Assembly: GCF_033097505.1 (NCBI RefSeq)
Contig: NZ_AP028654.1
Coordinates: 2,376,001-2,440,000, forward strand
Source of the DNA: Helicovermis profundi
Lineage (GTDB): Bacteria > Bacillota > Clostridia > Peptostreptococcales > Acidaminobacteraceae
Reading direction: 5' to 3'
Length of the DNA: 64,000 nt
Made by a program: the position numbers and the translations under genes. A model generated the notes under the pieces. The model saw only the letters and a list, made by a program, of their open reading frames with translations. It made no database searches and had not been told where the DNA came from. This document shows, in pieces, positions 53,438 to 61,301 of this stretch (within the stretch, counting starts at the first letter, position 1; the number at the start of each line of letters is the position of its first letter).

Positions 53438-54829
53438 CTAGTACACTCCAAAAATATTTGTGAATAAAACAATTAACGGTAATGCAATTAAAGTTTTTTC
53501 GATAAAAAGGATAAATAAATGTTTTATATTTAAAGGTATTTTTGATCCAATAAGTACAGCACCCATTTCTGATAGATAAACAATTTGTACTAAAGACAAA
53601 ATACCAATAATAAATCTTGTTTTTGCAGCGATAATTGAGCTACCAACAATAGCTGGTAAAAACATATCTGCAAATCCTATTATAGTTGCAGGAGCAGCAC
53701 TAAATGCTTCTGGTACGCCTAGAATATTTAGATAATAACCCATTGGATATGAAACCCATGTGAAGATTTGTGTATACTCTGATAACATAAGAGCGACTAT
53801 AGCAATTGTCATAATAGTTGGTGCAAGTGATAAAAATAAATCCACATAAGTTCTTGTTCCATAAATTACTACCTCTTTAACTCCTCCACCTTTTCTAGCT
53901 TGTAAAACAGATTTTCTAAATGCCCAAGAGTATTTATTTATTCCTTTAGGAGCAATTTCATCTGTTTGATATTCAATATCGTTATAAGTTGATTCATCAA
54001 ATGTAGACAATGGAGGAATTCTTACCATGATTATCGTAGACAAAATACCTACTAAAACCAAAATCCCATAAAATATCATAAATTTATCGCCAACTTTAAG
54101 AGTATTTGCTATTACTAGGCAAAATGGAAGTGACACTGCTGAAAACATTGTTGCTATAACTGCTGCTTCTTTTGCATTATAGTGTCCAGATACATACTGG
54201 CGAATGGTAATTAATATTCCCGTACTATTGCCACCAATCCATGATGTCACTAAATCCACAGTACTTCTTCCTGGTAATTTAAATAAAGGATATGTAAGTC
54301 CTCTAAAAATTGTTCCGGTAAAATCCATAATTCCATAATCAGATATTAATGGTATTGTATAACATGTAATAAAAAATGTAACAAAAATTGTGAACATCAA
54401 GTCCATCGCTAGGAATCCTGTATTTCCATTAGTCACCATAGCAAATATTGTTCCTTCAGGCTTCAAAATAAGTATTATTGAAAATATAATTGATAATACT
54501 CTTATAATTAATCCTATAATACCTACTTCAAAAATTCCTGACCAAAATCTACTTTTGGAAATAAATTTCAATTTTACAGCTTTATGAACTAATGTTATTG
54601 AAGATGATAGCAAAACTACCATATAAATAATGCTCATACCAAAAGGTTTAAAAATATTTTTAAAAAAATTTATTAAATAACCTAGAGGGATATTAACGGA
54701 CCCATCTCTAATAATCGGAAATAGAAACAAAAATACCCCTATCAATGATGGAATTAGAAATTTTAAATAATCTTTACTACTCAATTTTTCATCATTTTTT
54801 TCATTATAATCTAATATATTTTTCTCCAT
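53438..54829 (-). CDS. YjiH-family membrane protein (nucleoside-recognition/Gate domains)
   Basis: A 463-residue integral membrane protein with about ten helices. The TDLVTSWIGGNSTGILITIRQY-like segment (here STVDLVTSWIGGNSTG, about 195-210) and FADMFLPAIVGSSI (about 395-408) are Gate-type motifs of the YjiH group. Substrate unknown; neighbouring opine dehydrogenase suggests transport of an amino acid or opine-like compound. First gene of the operon, with GAGGAGG upstream and a sigma-54 promoter about 70 bases before the ATG. Confidence 0.83.
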   Translation of the reverse strand: MEKNILDYNEKNDEKLSSKDYLKFLIPSLIGVFLFLFPIIRDGSVNIPLGYLINFFKNIFKPFGMSIIYMVVLLSSSITLVHKAVKLKFISKSRFWSGIFEVGIIGLIIRVLSIIFSIILILKPEGTIFAMVTNGNTGFLAMDLMFTIFVTFFITCYTIPLISDYGIMDFTGTIFRGLTYPLFKLPGRSTVDLVTSWIGGNSTGILITIRQYVSGHYNAKEAAVIATMFSAVSLPFCLVIANTLKVGDKFMIFYGILVLVGILSTIIMVRIPPLSTFDESTYNDIEYQTDEIAPKGINKYSWAFRKSVLQARKGGGVKEVVIYGTRTYVDLFLSLAPTIMTIAIVALMLSEYTQIFTWVSYPMGYYLNILGVPEAFSAAPATIIGFADMFLPAIVGSSIIAAKTRFIIGILSLVQIVYLSEMGAVLIGSKIPLNIKHLFILFIEKTLIALPLIVLFTNIFGVY

Positions 54830-54864
54830 AAATGAATCCTCCTCTTAAATAACAAATAATATCT

Positions 54865-54876
54865 TAGTCGCGACTA
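54865..54876. promoter_or_regulatory. TAGTCGCGACTA palindrome in the operon leader
   Basis: A perfect 12-bp palindrome, unusually G+C-rich for this DNA, lies between the sigma-54 promoter and the YjiH start codon. It may bind a regulator or form a small leader hairpin. Its position downstream of the promoter is not typical for a sigma-54 enhancer. Confidence 0.35.
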
Positions 54877-54897
54877 TTTAACATATGTATATATTGT

Positions 54898-54919
54898 TAT
54901 TGCAAAATTCATGCCATTT
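54898..54919 (-). promoter_or_regulatory. Sigma-54 (-24/-12) promoter of the YjiH-opine dehydrogenase operon
   Basis: On the minus strand the core reads TGGCATGAATTTTGCAA, with GG (-24) and GC (-12) separated by exactly 10 bases. The cognate activator would be the third gene of this operon, which is broken. Confidence 0.87.
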
Positions 54920-54957
54920 ATAAAAAGGCTATTTATCTACATTCTATTTAATAAATA

Positions 54958-55000
54958 CAAAAAAAATTCTCAAATTAAGAATTTTTCGCAATTTGAGAAT
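54958..55000 (-). terminator. Terminator of the rsuA-type gene
   Basis: ATTCTCAAATT (54966-54976) pairs with AATTTGAGAAT (54990-55000), followed on the minus strand by TTTTTTT. Confidence 0.88.
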
Positions 55001-55011
55001 AATATATTCTG

Positions 55012-55731
55012 TTATTTATTAAGCAACTCCATCTCTTCTTCACTAATCTCTCTATACTCACCATTTTTTAGATTTTCATCTAACTCTAAATTCGCCATCT
55101 TGATTCTTTTTAAATATGTTACATGTTTTCCACTTGATTTAAACATTCTTTTTACTTGGTGATATTTGCCTTCTTCTATAGTTACATGAATTTCACTTTC
55201 ATTTTCACCTGAATTAATTATATCAAGTATCGCAGGTTTTGTAATATATTCATCGTTGATATTAAGTCCCTTTTTAAATTCACTTACATCATTTTCATCT
55301 ATTGGAGCATCAATTAAAGCATAATATGTTTTTGGAACATGCTTTTTTGGAGATAGTAAATTATAGCTAAATTTACCGTCATTCGTAATTAATAGTAGTC
55401 CTTCTGTATCTATATCAAGCCTTCCAACTGGAAAAGGATTAAAGCTTTTATAAAAATCATCTAGTAAGTCAATTACTGTTTCATATGAATTGTCTTTTGT
55501 GGCTGATACGACTCCAGCTGGCTTATTCATGATTAGGTATATATTCTTTTTATATATAATTCTTTCTCTAAATAATTCAACAAGGTCCTTTTCTATATCA
55601 ACTTTTGTTGTAGCCGCTTTTACAACTTCTCCATTCACTTTAACATTTCCATATTTTAAGTATTTTTTTATTTCACTTCTTGAACCGTGTCCACTATTAC
55701 TTATCATTTTATCGATTCTCATTATTGTCAT
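55012..55731 (-). CDS. RsuA/RluB-family rRNA pseudouridine synthase
   Basis: A 239-residue protein. An N-terminal S4 RNA-binding domain (MRIDKMISNSGHGSRSEIKKYLKYGNVKVNG) precedes the catalytic domain with the family motif GRLDIDTEGLLLITNDG (about 100-115), whose Asp is the nucleophile. KTYYALID and YHQVKRMF are also conserved. It modifies a uridine in 16S or 23S rRNA; RsuA versus RluB/E/F cannot be decided here. The ATG follows AGGAG at 7 bases. It is 18 bases downstream of the rsmF-type gene, so both probably form an RNA-modification operon ending in a strong terminator. Confidence 0.9.
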   Translation of the reverse strand: MTIMRIDKMISNSGHGSRSEIKKYLKYGNVKVNGEVVKAATTKVDIEKDLVELFRERIIYKKNIYLIMNKPAGVVSATKDNSYETVIDLLDDFYKSFNPFPVGRLDIDTEGLLLITNDGKFSYNLLSPKKHVPKTYYALIDAPIDENDVSEFKKGLNINDEYITKPAILDIINSGENESEIHVTIEEGKYHQVKRMFKSSGKHVTYLKRIKMANLELDENLKNGEYREISEEEMELLNK

Positions 55732-55749
55732 AATTTTTCTCCTATTACT

Positions 55750-57093
55750 TTACTGCATTCGCCACGAAGCAGGATACATATTTTTAAGTGTATTTTTATT
55801 TATTTTTCCCCAACCAATTGGATATCCATCAACCAATATTAAATTAAGTCCATCCTCTCCACTAGCTTTTATAGTTTCGCATTTTAGGTACTTTATAACT
55901 TCTACAGACTCTGAAGGTAGATTAATAGTTCTTTTAACGTCTTCTTTTCTTAAACCCATTGCAAATGCCTGTGAAGGAACAAATCTTTTTTTCTTAATAT
56001 CTCCAAGAAGCCATCCGCTCCTTGCTACTCTAATACCACTCGTATCAATTTTTATTTTTGGAAGCATATACAGTCTATCATTAATAATCTCAAATGTTCC
56101 TACAAATTTTGTATTTAAGTTGTTTTCCATAAATTTTTCAAAAATTTCAGGTGGTTTATTATCTAAATTAAGCTGATTAGTATTTTTTTCTATTTCCTTA
56201 ATATCATGCTCATGAAAACTAGTTTTTCTTACATGTGCTAAAAAATGTCCTTCACCCTTAATTTTATGCGGCCAAAGTCTAGAGATTCCACCGGATATAA
56301 CAAACCCTTCATATTGTTTGATATCAATAAAATTATAATCACCATGTTTTTTCATAAATATATTTATTGTATTTTCATTTTCTTCTATAGAAAATGTACA
56401 AGTCGAATATACAAGTTCACCGCCCTCTTTAAGTGATTCATCAATCACATCCATAATTTCAGACTGTAACTTGCTATATTTTTCAACTTCGTCAGTACTC
56501 CAATTTTTGTACATACTTTCATCTTTTCTAAACATCCCTTCACCAGAACATGGTGCATCTATCAAAATTTTATCAAATTTTTTCTTATATTTGTCAGTAA
56601 TTTTATACTGATTTTCATTGATAACATACGCATTTTTTATACCTGCAAGTTCAATATTCTTTACTAGTGGCTTTATTCTTCCAGTAGATATATCATTTGT
56701 GATAATTACTCCTGTATTTTGAAGTTTACTTGCAATTTGAAGTGTTTTTCCACCAGGAGCTGCGCATAAATCAAGCACAATATCTCCCTTCTTAGGTGTA
56801 AGTTCATTAACGGGTGACATAGCAGAGGCTTCTTGTATATAAAAAAGTCCTGCATGATAATATGGATGTTTAGAGGGTCTCTCGCTATTTTCAAAATAAA
56901 ATCCATCTTCTGACCATGGAATTTTCTTTAATTTAAAAGGAGAAATTTTTAGGAATTCTTCAACACTTATTTTTAAAGTATTTACTCGAAGTGAACTAAT
57001 TTTTTCATCTTTATATGACTCTAAAAACTTGCTATATTCCTCTTTACTTAATTGTTTTCTTATTTTTTCTAAAAATTCTTCTTTTAGCTTCAT
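55750..57093 (-). CDS. rsmF: RsmB/RsmF-family rRNA (cytosine-C5)-methyltransferase
   Basis: A 447-residue NOL1/NOP2/Sun-type methyltransferase. An N-terminal RNA-binding part is followed by the SAM domain with DLCAAPGGKTLQIASKL (about 107-123). IDAPCSGEGMFRKD (about 173-186) and YSTCTFSIEENE (about 226-237) contain the two cysteines of the catalytic mechanism. A C-terminal PUA-like part (about 300-447), which distinguishes RsmF-type proteins in Firmicutes from RsmB, ends near YPIGWGK. The SD (AAAGGA) is moderate. It methylates a cytosine in 16S rRNA and is cotranscribed with the pseudouridine synthase gene. Confidence 0.9.
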   Translation of the reverse strand: MKLKEEFLEKIRKQLSKEEYSKFLESYKDEKISSLRVNTLKISVEEFLKISPFKLKKIPWSEDGFYFENSERPSKHPYYHAGLFYIQEASAMSPVNELTPKKGDIVLDLCAAPGGKTLQIASKLQNTGVIITNDISTGRIKPLVKNIELAGIKNAYVINENQYKITDKYKKKFDKILIDAPCSGEGMFRKDESMYKNWSTDEVEKYSKLQSEIMDVIDESLKEGGELVYSTCTFSIEENENTINIFMKKHGDYNFIDIKQYEGFVISGGISRLWPHKIKGEGHFLAHVRKTSFHEHDIKEIEKNTNQLNLDNKPPEIFEKFMENNLNTKFVGTFEIINDRLYMLPKIKIDTSGIRVARSGWLLGDIKKKRFVPSQAFAMGLRKEDVKRTINLPSESVEVIKYLKCETIKASGEDGLNLILVDGYPIGWGKINKNTLKNMYPASWRMQ

Positions 57094-57187
57094 TATTTTT
57101 TCCTTTATTTAATTAATTTTATTATAATAATTTCATTAAAGTGTCTATTATTCACATTTTCAGCGATTTTAGTAAAATGTCCCGCTA

Positions 57188-57216
57188 TTGACAAAACACC
57201 TAAATATTCATATTAT
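57188..57216 (+). promoter_or_regulatory. Consensus promoter upstream of fba
   Basis: TTGACA (57188-57193), 17-base spacer and TATTAT (57211-57216). The start codon is about 240 bases further on, so a long leader is implied. The leader (57217-57457) contains ATACAT-CAA-ATGTAT (about 57390-57404) and an ATCAAATG/CATTTGAT inverted repeat. I recognised no known riboswitch in it. Confidence 0.75.
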
Positions 57217-57457
57217 TTATATGTAAATAAATATTTTTAAACCTCTACGTTCTCAGTTAAGTTTATTATATTATTTTGGTACTGTCCATATCAATTAATA
57301 TAATATTTATAGTACTTTTATGATTAATTTATGTTTTTAGGGTATATATCTAGAGTAATACTTAAACTAATTAGAGCACTATAGTATTAATACATCAAAT
57401 GTATCGTCCATTCATTTGATAGCTGAAAAATTTTTATAATATAAGGAGGATTTTATT

Positions 57458-58387
57458 ATGGCTTTAGTTACAACTACAGAAATGTTTAAAAAAGCTTACG
57501 AGGGTGGTTATGCAATCGGAGCATTCAATGTTAACAATATGGAAATTATCCAAGGAATTGTTGATGCAGCAAGAGAAGTAAATTCACCACTTATTTTACA
57601 AGTGTCAGCAGGTGCTAGAAAATATGCTAAACCAGCTTATTTAAAAAAATTAGTTGAAGCTGCTATTATTGATTCAGATGTTGATATTGCTCTTCATTTA
57701 GATCATGGAGATAGTTTTGAACTTTGTAAGCAATGTATTGATGATGGATTTACATCAGTTATGTTTGATGGTTCAGCTTTAGATTATGAAGAAAATATTA
57801 AAGTTACTAAACAAGTTGTTGAATATGCTCACGCTCATGGTGTTGTTGTTGAAGCAGAACTTGGAAAACTAGCTGGTGTTGAAGATGAAGTTAATGTTTC
57901 AGCTGAAGATGCAACTTATACTGATCCTGATCAAGCAGTTGATTTTGTAAAAAGAACTGGTGTTGATTCACTTGCTATCGCTATTGGTACAAGTCATGGA
58001 GCTTATAAATTCCAAGGTGAACCTAAACTTGATTACGAAAGACTTGAAAAAATCACTAATTTATTACCAAATTTCCCAATCGTTCTTCATGGAGCTTCTA
58101 CTGTTATTCCTGAATTCGTTGAAATGTGTAATAAGTATGGTGGAGATATCCCAGGAGCTCAAGGTGTTCCAGAAGATATGTTAAGAAGAGCTGCTAAATT
58201 TGGAGTTTGTAAAATTAATATTGATACTGACCTTAGACTTGCTCTTACTGGTGCAATTAGAAAATATTTAGTTGAAAACCCTTCACAATTCGATCCTAGA
58301 AAATATTTAGGCGAAGGTAGAACTGCAATTAGAGAAATGGTTAAACATAAAATTGTTGACGTATTAGGATGCGACAATACTTTATAA
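57458..58387 (+). CDS. fba: Class II fructose-1,6-bisphosphate aldolase
   Basis: A 309-residue zinc aldolase of glycolysis and gluconeogenesis. Zinc and substrate motifs are visible: IALHLDHGDSFELCKQCIDDGF (about 80-101), FTSVMFDGSALDYEEN, HGVVVEAELGKLAG (about 128-141), AIAIGTSHGAYKF (about 175), VLHGASTVIPE (about 205) and KINIDTDLRLALTG (about 250). The catalytic DHG aspartate and all histidines are present. AAGGAGG precedes the ATG. A monocistronic, well-expressed unit: it has a consensus promoter, many frequent codons and a very strong terminator. Confidence 0.97.
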   Translation: MALVTTTEMFKKAYEGGYAIGAFNVNNMEIIQGIVDAAREVNSPLILQVSAGARKYAKPAYLKKLVEAAIIDSDVDIALHLDHGDSFELCKQCIDDGFTSVMFDGSALDYEENIKVTKQVVEYAHAHGVVVEAELGKLAGVEDEVNVSAEDATYTDPDQAVDFVKRTGVDSLAIAIGTSHGAYKFQGEPKLDYERLEKITNLLPNFPIVLHGASTVIPEFVEMCNKYGGDIPGAQGVPEDMLRRAAKFGVCKINIDTDLRLALTGAIRKYLVENPSQFDPRKYLGEGRTAIREMVKHKIVDVLGCDNTL

Positions 58388-58410
58388 ATTTATAATAATT
58401 TTATTAAATC

Positions 58411-58458
58411 AAAACCTACTAAAATAAATTACTTTTATTTTAGTAGGTTTTATTTTTA
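58411..58458 (+). terminator. Terminator of fba
   Basis: An 18-bp perfect stem (58411-58428 with 58434-58451) with a 5-nt loop, followed by ATTTTTA. Confidence 0.92.
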
Positions 58459-58500
58459 AAAAAATGTTTGAAAAATAAAAGTGGGGGTATACATAGCATG

Positions 58501-58932
58501 AGAAGATAATTATCTTCTTGATAGGGTAGGTAGTAAAAGTTTAGAATTAAGAAGTTAGTGTTAAAAGTTTAAATTAGTTTTTAAGTTTATGGTTTAAAGA
58601 TTTAGATTCAAAGAAATTTGTTTAAAGTTACAAGTACCATGTTTCAAGATTTACGAACAAGAACGTTGTTTCAAAGTTACAAGTACCGTGTTTCAAGATT
58701 TATGAATAAGAAGTTGCTTCAAATTTACAGTACTAAGTTTCAAGTTTTACGAATAAGAGATTTGTTTTAAAGATTTAGATTCATGTTTTAAAGATTTGAT
58801 TAAGGTTTTAAGAAAAAAGAAGTAAATGTATGTTAGTTACTCTTTTACTAAACGATTTTGATTGGTTTTAAACGTTTTATGAAGTAGCATTAAGAAGATA
58901 TTTGTGCATGAAGTATTGTACTACCCCCTATC
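58501..58932 (+). ncRNA. Candidate structured non-coding RNA with tandem repeats
   Basis: No reading frame of any length crosses 58460-58975. The unit starts with a perfect palindrome AGAAGATAAT-TATCTTCT (58501-58518). Just after it, GATAGGGTAGGTAGTA (58520-58535) is complementary to TACTACCCCCTATC (58919-58932), apart from a two-base bulge, so about 400 nt are closed by a 14-bp stem. A strong hairpin starts at the very next base (58933). In between are 48-bp tandem repeats. The abutting hairpins and closing stem suggest a folded transcript or a mobile-element remnant. Strand is assigned from the direction of the terminal hairpin only and is uncertain. Confidence 0.45.
58618..58809 (+). repeat. 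Four tandem copies of a degenerate 48-bp repeat
   Basis: Units start at 58618, 58666, 58714 and 58762, each beginning TTG-T/C-TT and containing the TTTCAAGATTTACGAATAAG theme. Copies 1-3 are close; copy 4 is diverged. Each unit is itself two related halves of about 24 bp. An 18-bp direct repeat (TTTAAAGATTTAGATTCA) occurs at 58593-58610 and 58766-58783. There are no unique spacers, so it is not a CRISPR. Confidence 0.85.
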
Positions 58933-58975
58933 CCATATAATAAGGCACACCTTTTGGTGTGCCTTTATTATATGG
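58933..58975. terminator. Strong hairpin closing the repeat element
   Basis: CCATATAATAAGGCACACC (58933-58951) pairs with 58956-58975 through 19 bp with one bulged T and a TTTT loop. The G+C-rich centre (GGCACACC) makes it very stable. It lies between the repeat element and the convergent ABC-F gene and can act in either direction. Confidence 0.75.
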
Positions 58976-59036
58976 AATATTTATAATTAATATTTCTTAT
59001 ACTTTTGTAAAATACATTTAAATTCTTTTGATAATT

Positions 59037-60929
59037 TTATGCTTGATATTTCATCCATTCTATCATAAGTTCTTCAAATACGAGTTTTTCACTATTAATC
59101 TCATTTTGTATAGATATAAGTTTTTCAGAATTTGTGCTATTCTCTATCATTTCGTTTTCTAAATTTTTTATTTTATTTTCAATTTTTTCAATATTTATTT
59201 CAAGAAGCTGAATTTTCTTGCTATTTACGTTTTTATTATTTTTCACACTAGTAATTTTATTAATTTTCTTATTTTGTTTTTTTTCTTTAACAACTTTATT
59301 TTTTTGCTTTTCAATATTTTTTAATTTTTCACTGCGATAATACTCATAATCTCCATTAAAAGAATTCAACTTATAATTATCAATTTCAATTATTTTATTT
59401 GCTAATTTATTAATGAAGTATCTATCGTGCGATATGAAAAAGAGCGTTCCATTAAATTTCATAAGAGCATTTTCAATCATTTCTCTTGACTCTATATCAA
59501 CGTGATTTGTTGGCTCATCTAGCACTAAAAAATTAATTTCTTTCTCCATCATAATACATAAAGATAGTCTTACTTTTTCTCCACCAGATAAATTTTCTAT
59601 TTTTTTAAACACATCTTCCCCGTAAAATAAAAAACGTGCAAGTTTATGTCTTGCTTCAAATTCAGAAAGTAAACATTTTTCTTTAAATGTATCTAATATA
59701 TTTTTTTTAGGTTCATCAAATTTTATCTCTTGCTCCATATATCCTATATTTACGCTTTTTGATAATTTAATTTTTTCATTTTTTCCATTTACTAAATTCA
59801 TTACTTCTTTTATAAGTGTAGACTTACCTGAACCGTTTTTCCCAAGTAAAGCAACATAATCTTTATATTTTATATTCATATTTGCATTTTTAAATATAAT
59901 TTTTTTATCGAATGATTTATTATAAGCTTCTACTTCGAGTACGTCTTTTCCTGAGCGTTCACTTTCATTAAATTCTAAAGCAATTTTTTTATTATTTATT
60001 TTCGGTTTGTTGACTTTATCCATTTTTTCAATTCGCTTTTGCATATTTCTAGCTTTTACAAACATTTGTTCATTATCAGCTCTTGTTCCCCAGTCTTTAA
60101 AGCGTTTTATGGCATCTTCCATATCTTTAATTTTCTTTTGTTGCAATTCATATTTTTCTATTTGTTCAAGTGTTCTTCTCTCTTTTTCGTTTATATAGTA
60201 ACTATAATTTCCTAAATATTTATATGCTTCTCCATTTTCTATTTCATAAATTTCGCTAACTGCTTTATCCAAAAAATATCTATCATGAGATATAATAATA
60301 ACACTTCCATCATACTCAATTAAATAATCTTCAAGCCACTCAACAGACTCAATATCTAAGTGATTGCTTGGTTCATCTAAAAGAAGTATTTGTGGTTTTT
60401 CTAAAAGTATTTTTGCAAGAATTACCCTCGTTTTTTCTCCACCTGATAGTATTTCAAAATCCATATTCAAAAAATCTTTTGTGAATTTAAATCCAGAGCA
60501 TATTTTTTCTATTTGCTCATGTACTCTATATCCACCAGTTCTTTCAAATTCAAGTTGCTTTTCACCGTATTCTTTAAGCAATTTGTCATAATCACTACTA
60601 TTTTTTGAAAGTTCCATTTCTATTTTTTTTAATTCATTATCTATCTCAAATACTTTTTTAAAGGCTAGTCTAAGCACATCCAATACTTTATGGTTTTCAA
60701 AACTTGGAATTTGATCTAAATAACCAACATTTACTCCATTTCTAAGCGCTATTATTCCATCATCTGCTGAAATAATACCAGCAATAATTTTAAATATAGT
60801 AGTCTTTCCGCACCCATTTCTTCCTATCAACCCTATTCTTGCTCCTCTATGTAGTTCAAAACTAATTGAGCTAAATATTTCATTTGCTCCAAAAGATTTT
60901 TTTAAATTTTTTATCGATAATTCAATCAT
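59037..60929 (-). CDS. ABC-F family ATPase (ribosome-associated)
   Basis: A 630-residue protein with two ABC domains and no membrane segment. Domain 1: Walker A GRNGCGKTT, signature LSGGEKTRV, Walker B LLLDEPSNHLD. Domain 2: GKNGSGKST, LSGGEKVRL, FLVLDEPTNHVD. A long charged linker joins them (about 240-320). The C-terminus (about 540-630) is a Lys/Glu/Asn-rich coiled coil, as in the Uup/YfmR type. ABC-F proteins act on the ribosome, either in normal translation or in protection from antibiotics; the subgroup here cannot be decided. TTTTGGAGG precedes the ATG. Confidence 0.92.
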   Translation of the reverse strand: MIELSIKNLKKSFGANEIFSSISFELHRGARIGLIGRNGCGKTTIFKIIAGIISADDGIIALRNGVNVGYLDQIPSFENHKVLDVLRLAFKKVFEIDNELKKIEMELSKNSSDYDKLLKEYGEKQLEFERTGGYRVHEQIEKICSGFKFTKDFLNMDFEILSGGEKTRVILAKILLEKPQILLLDEPSNHLDIESVEWLEDYLIEYDGSVIIISHDRYFLDKAVSEIYEIENGEAYKYLGNYSYYINEKERRTLEQIEKYELQQKKIKDMEDAIKRFKDWGTRADNEQMFVKARNMQKRIEKMDKVNKPKINNKKIALEFNESERSGKDVLEVEAYNKSFDKKIIFKNANMNIKYKDYVALLGKNGSGKSTLIKEVMNLVNGKNEKIKLSKSVNIGYMEQEIKFDEPKKNILDTFKEKCLLSEFEARHKLARFLFYGEDVFKKIENLSGGEKVRLSLCIMMEKEINFLVLDEPTNHVDIESREMIENALMKFNGTLFFISHDRYFINKLANKIIEIDNYKLNSFNGDYEYYRSEKLKNIEKQKNKVVKEKKQNKKINKITSVKNNKNVNSKKIQLLEINIEKIENKIKNLENEMIENSTNSEKLISIQNEINSEKLVFEELMIEWMKYQA

Positions 60930-61091
60930 ATTGCCTCCAAAATTGTAATTCTACTTCCTTTAAAATAATTTTATCATCTTATATACAATGTATCCATATC
61001 AAACGTATTAAATAATTATTACACACCTTATTCTAAATCTAAATAATATAAGTACAAATAATTAAATATAAATGAATTTCTTGGATTCAAA

Positions 61092-61191
61092 GGGAGTTTT
61101 TATTCCCACTGAATCTTAGAAAACATAATCCAGGGCTTTTTTAGAGTTCTTTATACCCCACTTTTATGAAGTGGGGGTATTAGAACTCTAA
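61092..61191. repeat. Hairpin block, possible remnant of a transposon end
   Basis: 61092-61107 forms a small GGGA/TCCC hairpin. It is followed by TTAGAAAACATAATCCAGGGC and then a long imperfect palindrome (61141-61191) with TTAGAGTTCT...TACCCCACT and AGTGGGGGTA...AGAACTCTAA arms. Such an arrangement is typical of subterminal palindromes of IS200/IS605-type elements. No transposase or TnpB gene is present in 60930-61301, so if mobile it is only a non-autonomous remnant. A comparable GTGGGGGTAT is found at 58481. Confidence 0.4.
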
Positions 61192-61301
61192 GGCATCGGA
61201 TAAGAATATAAAATTTGAAAATTGATATGCTTCTTCCTATAGTGTATTATTGTTATTATAAGATTTTACTGTTATTTTAAATCTAAACAGGAGGAAAGAA
61301 T

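Noticed and set aside
58618-58809. CRISPR array
   Set aside because: The 48-bp units are contiguous, degenerate tandem repeats without unique spacers, and no intact cas gene is near.
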